A DNA stretch of 64,000 nt from Pholis gunnellus (Eukaryota; Chordata; Actinopteri; Perciformes; Pholidae), in assembly GCA_910591455.2 (NCBI GenBank), contig OU342819.1, forward strand, positions 15,044,262-15,108,261, read 5' to 3'. Every line of letters starts with the position of its first letter. Position 1 is the first letter of the stretch. The notes beneath the pieces are model-generated. The model was given only the letters and a program-made list of their open reading frames with translations. It made no database searches and was not told the DNA's origin. A program made the translations under genes and the position numbers. This document shows, in pieces, positions 39,701-51,046 of the stretch.

Positions 39701-40428
39701 AATTCTGAAAAATGTATGTGCAATAGCATCACATTTGCCTAGAGTGAGCCATTTACTAGAGCAGTGTCACGCCAGGTCAGACAACGCACACTGGCAGGTG
39801 TCGCTGCCGCAAGGGTGCTTGTAACCTTTGAGGGGAGGAACACTGGCACAAGCACCAGACTGGGAGCTAACACATGAGGTCCTGTCATGGTAAATAAGAT
39901 ATCAGTGTAACCACAAAACAAATGTTGTCAAGTCACATGAAGGCATGTGCAAATACATGCAAGTGTGTGTGAGCTGGGGGAAGGGTTTCACCAATTGGTG
40001 AATAAATTGGTTTGTTTCTGAAATGTGGATTAATCAAGCTTTTTAAAAAATGTTGTCCTTTACAGTGATTTTCAAGATAAATCTCATGTTTAATGTTACA
40101 TTTTTAAATGATGGAAGGAATATCTTCGTGCATGTTCATTAGGACATTTGGACCAGCCATTCCGTTGTTAGTTGGTATTACCCTTTAATCCAGTTTTACA
40201 GTTGATGCCAAAATAACCTCCCTATGTTTTATATTTGTTATTTATTTATTTTTAAATAACTTTACTAATTATTCAAATATCAATCCAAATCAATGTGATT
40301 ATCTGTGGCATATTTCTGAGTTCAAATTAGATGTGATTAAAACATTTACTTTGTGGACAAACGGTATTCCAGATTTAGCCTGGGAGACCTGTTCTGATTG
40401 ACACTTTGCCACTGTCCCTTCTACATAC
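36720..40428 (-). other. csmd2: CSMD intron between the Sushi and CUB exons (3709 bp, phase 1)
   Basis: This is a phase-1 intron bounded by GTATGT at 40428-40423 and CTGCAG at 36725-36720. It holds a nine-base G run near 37527, a long purine-rich stretch on the plus strand at 38030-38225, and otherwise unique sequence. I see no gene or recognisable transposon. Confidence 0.9.
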
Positions 40429-40623
40429 CTCTGCAGTAGGGAAGGGGGAAATCCCATGCAGCAGTACCCGCTGAAGTGGCAAGGCAGGACAGGGTGGTGT
40501 GACCCTCCAGCACATAGCCCGGGCTGCAGCTGTAGCGGATTTTGTCCCCAATGTTGAACGTGGACCCCTGCTGGTGGCCATTGAGCAGCTGTCCAGGATT
40601 ACCACAAGTGTAGCTGGCCAGAG
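40429..40623 (-). CDS. csmd2: CSMD exon encoding a complete Sushi (CCP) domain, probably Sushi 1
   Basis: This 195-bp internal exon encodes one Sushi/CCP module of a giant type I membrane protein; CSMD proteins act at neural and epithelial surfaces and are linked to complement control. The minus strand reads LASYTCGNPGQLLNG, then FNIGDKIRYSC, GYVLEGHTTLSC and AWDFPLPYCR. The four cysteines and the tryptophan before the last cysteine are the Sushi signature. The acceptor is CCAG at 40627-40624, directly after a (CT)n tract. The donor is AGAG|GTATGT at 40428-40423. The exon starts and ends in phase 1 (2+64x3+1 bases) and joins the CUB exon at 36719 as C-R-A-D-D. A second AG 10 bases further in (TGGCCAG) would shift the frame, so I rejected it. 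The family is certain; QQGSTFN and WDFPLP favour csmd2 from memory. Confidence 0.95.
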
Positions 40624-40624
40624 C

Positions 40625-40626
<2 letters not shown>

Positions 40627-40688
<62 letters not shown>
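40627..40688. repeat. (GA)31 microsatellite abutting the Sushi-exon acceptor
   Basis: This is an uninterrupted GA dinucleotide run on the plus strand, read as (CT)n on the transcribed strand. It ends two bases before the acceptor AG of the exon at 40623 and so forms its entire polypyrimidine tract. Confidence 0.98.
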
Positions 40689-40692
<4 letters not shown>

Positions 40693-43600
40693 AGAGAATA
40701 GATAGTTTATGATGCAGTCTATGGCACTGCGTCATGTTAGTACCGTCAAGAGCCAGAAAATCAGGGGAAAAGTACAGAAAAAATCTGGTGGTGACAATCA
40801 GTGGCACACACACATATATATACTCACACAACGTGCTGATACAGTGCCACAAACCAGACGAGGTTATGGAAAGTTACCAAGATATGTAACACAGCACTAT
40901 TATTTAACACGCTTTATAACAACTGAAGACTTTGCATTTATGTTAATTTCTCCCTGAAGTGCTTCAAATAGCTATATAATTCACTTGGATGCCATGTTGA
41001 CCATCTCGGCTTGTTCCATCATGTACCTAAGCGAGCATGCAAATAAGCGAGAGGCCCCGGTATTGACAGAACCTTGTCCAATTGTGTGTTATTATGCAAA
41101 TTAAGTTCAAATGAAGTTCAATCTCTTGCTCCTGAACCTCCTCTTGCTTCAGTCTTGCAGTTAAAAAGTGTGCGATTGTAGCTTCTGTTCTCCTTGGTGA
41201 CATAGAACGCCCAAGCTTGGAGTTTGCTAAAATATACTATATAGGTGTGTAGTGGGTAGATGGTTTTGTTCTTGCTGCGTCATACAATACATTTTTAGAG
41301 TATAAATAAACCCGCCATGACCAAAAATCCATTGCTCACACACACTCTGTCATTCAGTTTACAGCCCCAGTCCCAGTCACACACTCCCACACAGGGAGCT
41401 GGCCAGAGCATTTGCTGGACTTTGGATGAAACTCAGTCTCTCCACAGGGACCGGACTGAACTCCGGAGAGGACAGAATGGCTCCTATACGCAGCAACACA
41501 GCTTACTGTCACACTCAATGCACACTTGCTTTTCTACCCGGGTTTCTACCCGGATGTCTCTAGAAAATATTACGATATTTTAAAGGCTATTAGTTTGTTT
41601 TGGCTGCACTATGTTTGGTCCAACTTTAATCTTAACAAGGGTTAGGATTAGGGCTCTATATTGAGTTTAGAAAATGTTTTTCATTTTTTTTTTATATAAG
41701 CAAAACTCAGCACAAAACTAAATGACATGTTAGGATGCTTGGCATTGTCTTCGCAATAGTCCTTTTTGTATCTTTTCACACAACATGCTTTAAAGCAGTG
41801 CTAATGTCCAGTTTGAAAAAAAAAAGTTTTGTTTTGTTCCTTTATCTTTTCCCCTTTCCAGCACGGTAAGTTAAGACTTCCTTACAGCAAGGTCTAACAA
41901 GGTTGGATCAATCATTGTAGCCAACAGTGCATTCCACAGGGCTTGAGCTGTGGAATTAACTGGCTGGTAAATAAATACAATGCAAACAGTTTGTGTCCAG
42001 CCCACCATCGGACAACAAACATGACCTCTAAGTGCTTGATTTTGGATGTGTGTGTGTGTGTGTGTGTGTACCCCTCACAAAGGTTACGTGAGCTGTGAAG
42101 CTGTGTGTTATGAGACAGCGCAAGCCTTTAGTGATGCTATCTCACAGCCTAGATATGAATTCTGATTGTTTGGTTTTTAATATTTGGAAGTATATATTCA
42201 TAGATGGCGTGTTGAGGGGTTTGCAAATGGCAAATATGTCCAAAACAAAGGCAATGTACTGCTGTCTCACCAATACACAATGTCAGTCCCAATATTAGGG
42301 AAAAGTCATGATTGACTGAGAGAATACAAATTGATTTACACATTAAACGTCGCATACAGTATAAGTGATTTAAAAATATTGAATGTAAATGAAAGTGTTC
42401 CAATATGTGGGTGCAGATGGATTTTGGAGTTAAACAGACAAAGCGACTTTATTTCACAAATACTGTTTCAGCATTGTTGGCCAACGGTGAAACATACCGG
42501 CCAAATCCTTCTTGTCACGCATTTCCCTACTTTTTCTAAAGATGCTCTGAAAGGGTAAAGTCAGCAGTGCCTCACTTAGGGCAGCTATATGTTGGACTTC
42601 TCGATACATCAGTGACTTCAAAGCAGGCGTTTTCCATCATCTAACACCTTTTCAAACATCAAGGATTCTGCCCTTAATGATTCAATGCTGTATATATCGT
42701 TTGCAGTACCTGGTTACTATTTGGGTACTCTCTGGCGTAATGCTATACACTGATGACAGACTGACTTGTCACTTTCAGGCTCCACTGTGCCATAGCCTTT
42801 ATTTTGACCAGCCAAGGCCACCTTATTACAGCTTCCCCTCCATCACTATACCACATTAGCATATACACAAGGCCTCTGTCTGATTAGCATACAGTATTAG
42901 CTATCGGGACTCAGGCGTCGGTGATGCTGCATGGCCACAGGGGCCCCTGGTGCAATGCAAGTAACTGCTTCATCCCTGCGGTTCTGAACATGAAAGGCTG
43001 GATCAACGTAGCTCTTGTGTCACAAAAGTTTGATTGAAGAGATTGAAGAAGAGGAGGGTCAGTTCAGACAGAAGGTTGGAGTGAGACACAGGAATAGATA
43101 ACTTTGTCACAGCAGACGTTTTGACTTGTGCCGGCGCCCTCATATTGTACATGCTGGCGTACCGGCATGGATTACTGGCACGCCTAAATGGACCGGTGCC
43201 ATCATTAATGATATTAGTTACACCTGTGCTTTTCCTGCTATGATAAGTCAAAATGTCTTGCTTTGAGAACAGCCTAATTTTGGGGAGGAAAAACAAACAA
43301 ACTGATAAAGACAATGGATGTGTGAAAAAGAGGAAGTGTATGCAAGGCTGGGAGAATGACAGGGGAAACGTGTGTCAAAGAGAGAAAGCCTCATTGCATT
43401 AGAAATGACTGACACGGCACTGTCAGACTTTAGATGTGTATGTTTTGACATACGTACATGTGGTGTATGTGAGCGTTTGTATGTGTGTGTGTGTGTGTGT
43501 GATTTTCTCATCACACTCTCCACTTCAGGTTATTAGTTTTGGCAGTAAATTAAATCTAAAAGTGCCATTATAGGGGCAATCCACAGAAAAGGGCTATGCC

Positions 43601-46564
43601 TGGAGCACTGAGGCAGCAAATACTTTTTTAACCTGCCTCAGAGTCCATACTCTCTTTATTCCCACAATGTGAATTTATCTGTCACCAATAAACATCAACA
43701 GTAAAAAACATTGACAGTATTTGATGAAGTGCATCGATGCAGCGACGCTCGAACACAAAAGACCCGACAAATTGTTTTTTTCTTTCCCGGTTTTGTTTCC
43801 GACACAATTATTTCCCCCACAAAACTGACTTGATAGTGGTAGAATTTTGATGCAGTCAAAAATACAATCCATGAAAAGGTAATGTCTCTCTTTACGTACA
43901 ATAAAGCAGGATAACCTGCTGAGAGTATCTCAAGTATCTTTATGGCCAAAATCAGGAATCCACGGCATGTGTGCATAAAAATGAAAAAAATAAATAGAAA
44001 TATTGAACTCTGTTCTTAAAACTCATTTATCAAAATGTATTTCTTCCTGCAGGCTAAACCCTAAACAGAGAAAGAGTATGAAAAGGGAGATGGAGAGGAT
44101 GAGAGACCAAAAAAAACAGACACACACACCAAGGAGCTTGAGAGAAATAATGAGAAAACAATTTTAAATATTTGCGAGATGACTTCACATTACTCTCCAT
44201 TAACTCCCTCCCCTGCACACGCTTTCATACATCAGAATTATTTCACAAATTATTATGCAAGCTTTACAGCCTTCATGGGAAAATGTTCTCTTTTAGAACA
44301 GAAAGGTGGGTTTTCTTCCAGGGGGTCTGGCTTCTGTCATCACATGGACTGTTATATATCCCAACCCCCCACACCAGAACCCGCAACATCAGCCCTTGGG
44401 TGTTTGTCATGGCAGGTCCATAAGTCACGAGGATGGGATACTGTGACACGGCCCATCCCCGGAGGCCCGAATGCTTTAAGCACTTCCACTGCTGAAACGG
44501 CACAGGATGCTCCTCGTCCATCAAAGCATTACTCTCCACTGTGCACACTGGCTAACAGTAGAAGCGTATGAACACGCTCAAGTGTGAACAAACCATGTGT
44601 GCACACGCATACACACTGAGATCAAGGAGCCATGCCATCCATCACTTACATCATCTGCTTACATTCCTTTATTCCTTCCAATCTCTCTTCATACCCTCTC
44701 ATTCGAGGTGAATAGGACAAAGGACAGTGGGGAAGGAGAAGATATGAAGAACATCTCCTGTAAGATGACATTTGACCCCAATAAGAATGATGCTCTCTCT
44801 TCAAGCCTTGTTCCTCAATTTGTCACCCTCTCCTCAGGAAAAGGGAATAGTAGTAGTATACCCTTGAATATTGTAAAACCCATTTGTTGAAAAAAAGCTT
44901 ATGCTGCGAAATAGAGATCATTCATTTCTTAGCACTTTGTACCAAAAGGTTTTGTATAAGGAAGTCTTATTAAATAGATAGATAAATACAATTGCTGCAA
45001 ATGGTGGACGATAAGATAGTAGAAGAATAGAAAATTGTATTTCTCTTAGACGTTCAAGAACATATTTATTATTATTTACTGTGTCTTTTAAGTTCTGAGA
45101 CTGTAGTTGAAGGAGGAACCAAGTCCCTGAAGTTAATAAGAAGTAATATACTGAGGTTAGGGAAAGGGCAAGAACAAAAGGAGAGAGAAAGTCTGTGAGC
45201 TGCAGAGGAAAACGTTGTAGATGACAGTTGGAGAGACAATCCTATTTTAATACAGTTCATCCACCATCACTGTCTGGAGTGTATTGAACAGCTGCAGAAT
45301 ATGCAGCTTTGGGAGATGACGAAAGACGACATGACCGTACAGCGACTCACATTTTGGCGGGAGTTTGAGAAAGCCAACCCAGTTTCACTACAGATTGAAT
45401 GTTTGCCTTCAACTCTCAGTAGGTATTTATGTTCCTCCATCACTCTTTCCCATCTGGACCCGTTCCTTTTCTCACGTCTTCCTGCTGTGCATTTGGAAGT
45501 GACATTGCGAGATCGATCCCTACACACAGGTGCATTAGCTCAATAAGCAGTTTCTGCTTTGTCAAGCAGCAATTCAATCAATGCCTCCTGTTCCTTACAC
45601 ATGGGCTGAACAAAAGCTGGCAACTCGCATCACTTCTGGTTAGAGAGGCTGAGGAATGCAGAAATCAACTCTCCTTTTGATCCAAGAAATAGATAGCATC
45701 CTATAGTTGAGAGTGCGCATGTGCGAGCGTGTGTGGGTGTGTTATGTGCATTTTAAGAAAAGGAAACAAGTTTCTGCTCACAACTTCTCTCAAAAGATGT
45801 GATACTTATTTCAATTAAAAGGTCCTCTGTTGAGTTCTTTATAAGAAACAAATGACAATTTTTGGGGGATTTTTCTTACAATGCTGAAAACCTGCATTGT
45901 TTACATCAATGTTTGTTAGCAAGCAGTGTTCTTCTTTTCTGCCTTTGTTGTCACATTGCAGCACATCTCTGCCCATTATAGCCACCTGAAAATCAGTGAA
46001 TTACTGTGACACCTTTGAACAAAAAAGGTATCTCTTCACCCATGTGTGCACACACATCCTGGTCCTTGTGCATGGGACAGGAAAATGGGGACCCACACAA
46101 CTGCTCCATAGTGGCTATGAGCTCAATAACTCCACAGGTTACCTTTAAATGCTAGCAGAACAAAGCTAATGGTGTTAACAAAACCATGGAGCAATTCTCA
46201 GTCCTTTCTTTCATCATGCTTAAGGAATAGCTGAATTGAAACTGGATAGTATTTCAAATAGACAGAGATTTCATCTTATATAATGACGAATTAAATCAAG
46301 TTCCCAATGCCTCATTGTTAGCCCAACCACCTTAGATTTACGCAGGGGAAGCCCCTCGTCAAAGTTGCTGAGTGTAAACACATTTGAGTGTATTTATATG
46401 TCTGTAAAAGTGCATGTGTTCCTGAATGGTTTGGGGTTTGAGATGCAGCTTTGAAAATCCCCGTCTGATTTTGAACTAAGCTGCACATAAAGCTTCTCTA
46501 ACTTGACAACAAGAGAAATTCTAGAGCGAGAAAGAGGGTTTGAACCTCGGTACACAGACAATCA

Positions 46565-46565
<1 letters not shown>

Positions 46566-46603
<38 letters not shown>
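46566..46603. repeat. (AC)n microsatellite
   Basis: About 19 AC units in the upstream intron. Confidence 0.97.
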
Positions 46604-46606
<3 letters not shown>

Positions 46607-47485
46607 TGCATAAAAAAAAACGACTGGAATGAACTCTAGATATCCTCATTTCCCACGCACACAACAGCAGGTGCAGTAAAAGGCCCAGTTGCTGTGTGGG
46701 AGGCGCTGAGGTGTGAAAGAGCTCATACAGAATTTATGACTACCGACAATGTCTGCAAAACGGAATAATGTGCCATTCACTATATATGAGACTAAACTAA
46801 GAGGGATCAGGGAGCATGAGGAGGGAAGCCAGAAGACAGATGAGAGACAGGGCTGGGGCTGTTGGGAAGAGAGATCAACGCATCTGTGTACAGCCTTGAC
46901 TCTGGCTGGCTTGAAACATCTAAATCCCTGTGGCTTTTCAGGCTTATCTCTCCACTGACACTACTCTTTCCAACATGAATCAGAGAAATCCTGTGGTCAC
47001 ACCTGCTAGCTCAAGTACACAGGTGCACCCAGACACGTTTATTCAAAATCAAGGAGATTATATGTGAACACGAACGGCACTGGTTTGCGTAATAGCTGCC
47101 AATGTATCACTGGGTCAGCTGATGGCTTGACATACTGTACTGTTGCAGTGTGTAGTCTTCAAGGTACACGGATGCAGTCGATTCTGCCTTGCACTCTACG
47201 ATGCAAAGAGTCGTCGACAATACAAAACTGTATGGATGAAATAGGAAGGAATCTACCGAACACTTCATCAGAGACACGTTCATTTCAGAAAGAAAAGTAG
47301 AACAGGGTAATACAAATTTACATAATTCCATAGAACAGGAATTAATCTAAATGTGTTAATGTAATGATAGCATCTTTTGTGTAGGAGATGAAAAAAAATG
47401 GATCAGTGCATGCATACCTAGTGTGTTACTACCCATTAGAGTTTTGATTTTGAAGTAAAACATTTTTTGATTATTATTTAGCATG

Positions 47486-47550
47486 CATCCTCTGGGAAAG
47501 GGAATACCCAGACCAAAATTCATGGCAATCGGACCAAAACTTTTCAGCAT
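47486..47550 (+). repeat. Diverged LINE/SINE-type 3' tail fragment
   Basis: The sequence CATCCTCTGGG, then GACCAAAATTCATGGCAATC and GGACCAAAAC, resembles a repeat tail found in very many copies in percomorph genomes (ACCAAATTTCATGGCAATCC in the form I remember). Only the tail-like part is recognisable. Confidence 0.5.
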
Positions 47551-48245
47551 TTTGTTCTACACCAAAGCACGATCCATACACAGTCAGACCAACATCTACA
47601 TCCTTAGGTTCTGCTGTTGGGGGGAAAAAAAACAAAAAAAAACTAAAAGACCTTCTACCCTGCTATCTTGTTTTCCTGCATTTTGTCTTGCTTTGCCCAT
47701 TCCCTCAGCCAATCCTCTCTTCCCCGCTCTGCAGGTTGCCTTGGAAACAGTAAAGGCTCACCAGAGAGGACTTTGTGGAAGGGGGACGTGTCGATGCGTA
47801 AACATGCAGGTTTGTGGGGAATGTGTGCGAAAACAAGCGCACCTCTTCTCTTAAAATGCAGTAAACCTGTAAAATCCTCCAACATATGCAGTCCACTTGA
47901 CCATGTACTCATGACTATCCTGGTTGCCTTCCAACCACTGTTGGCAAGTTTATTTTGTCATTTCCTACGTCACATAACTACGATATGGAGCTAAAGCCTT
48001 CATCATACACATAAGAAGACTAAGTATCCTCCCAAAGTTCATACAGAAGAATCACTCACATTGTCAGGTCAAATGCCAATTCAGACCGGAATCCCATTAA
48101 AGGCGTCTCGCTTCTCATTTCAGTTTACTTATCTGACTGGTGCAGATAATAAAGCGCCAGTGGCTTGATGAAGCAAAGGTGCATTGGAAAGATCAATATC
48201 TTTATTTAACCTTGGCTTTTCCCCTAAATGTATACGGTTCCCTCA

Positions 48246-48270
48246 CTTTCTTTCTTTCTTTCTTTCTTCC
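48246..48270. repeat. (CTTT)n tetranucleotide microsatellite
   Basis: About five CTTT units. Confidence 0.95.
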
Positions 48271-48463
48271 CTGTCACCTGCTATCGTGTAAGCCTTGGCA
48301 ATAAAATCCTAAATTCACCACACCTCGAACTTTGTGAATGAAAAATATTTCTTTGATCCAGATCTAAGGCGTTGAAGAATGAAAAGCATATCCCTCTGTG
48401 ATTTGTTTTCTGCGGCTATTATTGACATCTGATAACGTTCTGTTTCCATCATGTACTGTAGTG

Positions 48464-49052
48464 CAGTGTTTCCCAAACTTTGTTTCTGGGAACCCACTTT
48501 TAGAAAAGACAAACCATTTCAAAATAGGCCTTATGTATAAATTCAAAATAGGCCTTTAAATTATGAGACAGCTAATTTGTGCGTAAAATAACATTCCTAG
48601 CCTTTTTCAATGCCATTTCCACATCATCTTATCTTATCTTGAATAGGTAAACCAGCATATTTGAAGAAATGTATAGTTGATACATCACAACTTTATTGAA
48701 TGCATGTGTTAATGTAAACATTTAAATTTTAAATACTTTGTAAATGAGACCAAATAAATGCATTCAAGTTGAGATGACGGGCGCTCTCAATCTTTTTATT
48801 TCCTCTCATCAGTTAGAAAATATAGATTCAGACGAAGTAAACATGCTCTCGTTTTCTTGTTTCTAACAAACGCTAAATTATAAATTGACTAGAATTACTA
48901 GAACTACACGAACATTCAGACTCCCTCATGTGGCTTACATGTGTACTGCAGATATAAATGTTAAATCAAAGACCATGGAAGAAATTCTGCAAACCTATTT
49001 GGCGACCCAAATAAAATCTCCGGCGACCAACCTGTGGCTTTGGTAATGACTG
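48464..49052. mobile_element. Non-autonomous hAT-like DNA transposon
   Basis: The left end CAGTGTTTCCCAAACTTTG is a classic hAT terminal sequence. The right end, read in reverse complement, starts CAGTCATTACCAAAGCC and matches it imperfectly. The flanks carry an 8-bp target duplication with one mismatch: CTGTAGTG at 48456-48463 and CTGTAGAG at 49053-49060. Eight-base duplications are the rule for hAT insertions. The sub-terminal sequences (GGAACCCACTTTT on the left, GGCGACCCAAAT on the right) are the sort seen in fish and mammal hAT remnants. A 15-base unit, TTCAAAATAGGCCTT, occurs twice near the left end. There is no transposase frame, so mobilisation would have needed an enzyme from elsewhere. 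The divergence of the ends suggests an old insertion. Confidence 0.75.
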
Positions 49053-50119
49053 CTGTAGAGTACACAGACCATAGACACAACATTTCATATAGGATTATCA
49101 AAATGTGGCAACAGAAAAATCATATTGTTACTGATTTGATAGATATGTATATAAGTAAGATGTCACGTGCTCAGTCACAGAAATATCAAATCCAGAGTTG
49201 GCCAAAACAAAAACAACAATTAACGGACAGTTTTGCAAAGACAAAGACAAAGATTAGGCGGAAAGTGCAGATTGAGTCAAGCGTATTATTGCGTTGTATT
49301 GGCTCAGACTGACTGAGTGCTCTATTCCAAAGAGCTGGTAAAGAAAAGCACCTCTTCACTGCATCTATAAGCTGTTGATAAATTATAGATATATAAATCA
49401 TACAGATCATGTAAAGAATGGCGGACATTCTGATAAAGAGCTTCATGGACAAAAGGCAAAAGGAATTATTGTATTCCTACAGAGCGGGTAGCTTGTGCAC
49501 GAGTGAAGCTTCCTAATTCCATGCAGTTCTGTTTTTGGCTCAACTCTTAACTCACAGCACTGCCTTTAGTCTGCACGCTCCACTTCACCAGTTAAATCAT
49601 CCTGTCATCCTTATTTCTTATGCTCGCAATGTTTTAGACCAAGTGCCTGATCTGCCTGTATGACAGCTGGCAATGCATTACAGTTTAATTTTAAAAGAGA
49701 AGAAGCTTTAGTTGCCTTTGCTACCATATGAGAAAATAAGGAGACATAAACTAGATTAACAAAAAATCTGGAGCTGTGAAAGACCCCTAAAACAATTTGT
49801 TGATAATACCATAGTTTCTGAGAAGACCTGCAATACAAGTGCTTTGACTGGTTCCATTCAGCTCTTCGGTTCCATTAAAAGCCTCTCTTATCCACCCTGC
49901 AATTATCATCAAGTGAACCATATTTAGATCCTTTGTAATATTATAATTAGCAACAGTTGGCCAAATATTGAACTGTACTTATACGGGATGAATCATGCAA
50001 TCAAAAATTGCGGTTTCTTCATGTGAAATGAGAAGTTTTCTGTTATTACTGCTTTCTTGATTCCTTCAAATCCCATCCTATTCCCCAAGCTAGTCTCTTC
50101 TTTTGATTCCAGATCTACT

Positions 50120-50138
50120 GGGGGGGGGGGGGGGGGGG
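50120..50138. repeat. Poly-G run of 19
   Basis: Nineteen consecutive G on the plus strand, 84 bases left of the CpG-core transposon. Length calls in such runs are error-prone. Confidence 0.9.
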
Positions 50139-50221
50139 TATAGTTCCCAGGGGATGTAGCATCCTATAGTCAATGTTTGCTTCGCCCTTTTTTTTCTTCC
50201 AACTTAAGGATCATAAAGAAA

Positions 50222-51046
50222 TAGCGGTGGGTGATATATCAGACATACAGACTACTTATGTATTGCACAATCTTCCACATGGGATGTAGTAAATTACTTT
50301 ATCACAAACATCAAGTATACCTTTTCCCATTCACAAGAAAGATACTCATGCCGGCGCTTTGGCGTTTCACTTCTCTCACTTTCTCCTATGGCGCTGTTCC
50401 ATTTACTGCATGTATAGATGGAAGACCAGTCACCACTTCCACCCACTGTACAAAAGCGAAGTCAAAATAGCCTAGCCCTGGTTGAGCAGAGTGCAGCAGC
50501 ACGTTGAGCTGTCGCACGTCGAGGTGGTCCCACCAAGGGTTCAGCCCTGACCGCTGAGGCAGCGAGGCCAAAGGCTGCGCCACTAGACCGGAGCTTAACA
50601 TCCGCGTTTCGGCTGCTTCCTGCAGCTAAAAGTCCCTGAGTTAACAGATGTCGTTCCATTGGACGGATACAAATGTTTAAACAGACTTACAGGGACTCGG
50701 AATAAAAAATGACAATACACCGCCTCAGAGTGTCAGAGTGAAACCTCTTTAAAAAGACCAATTACACTTCAAAATGCTAGCAGGCCACCTCGGAGTGTCA
50801 CTTTGACAATATCAGGACATTTTGATGTGACATTTCAAAATGAAAGCCGTCTAAAATTAATATACCAGCTGTTTTCCCTCTAAATTCAGAATAGTTGACT
50901 GGGAGGATCACACTGAACATATGCCTGAGGGTTAATTCATTATTCATTATTTTAGAGGAAATACGAAATATCAAGATATATATGGTATATTGCGCCACGG
51001 CCTTACAAATTAAGACATTATCTAAGAGTTATATTGCCCAGTCCTA
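50222..51046. mobile_element. DNA-transposon remnant with a CpG-rich internal core
   Basis: The left end TAGCGGTGGGTGATATATC and the right end, reverse complement TAGGACTGGGCAATATAAC, are imperfect terminal inverted repeats. Both resemble the TAGGGCTGGGC(A/G)ATAT ends of repeats abundant in fish genomes, as I remember them. The right sub-terminal part (ATATCAAGATATATATGG, then TATATTGCGCC) has the ATAT-rich character typical of these elements. Between the ends, about 50345-50650 is markedly richer in GC and CpG than its surroundings and has minus-strand open frames of 71 and 65 codons in overlapping frames. I recognise no domain in them. No clear target duplication is visible. The interior could be a remnant of the ancestor's transposase exon or captured host sequence. 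Confidence 0.55.

Noticed and set aside
46530..46560. GGGTTTGAACCTCGG looked like a tRNA T-loop.
   Set aside because: No matching acceptor stem, D-arm or anticodon arm could be built around it.
49910..49930. AAGTGAACCAT, read on the minus strand as a possible CUB-like W-F/V-H strand.
   Set aside because: Flanking translation has stops and no CUB residues or acceptor/donor in phase.
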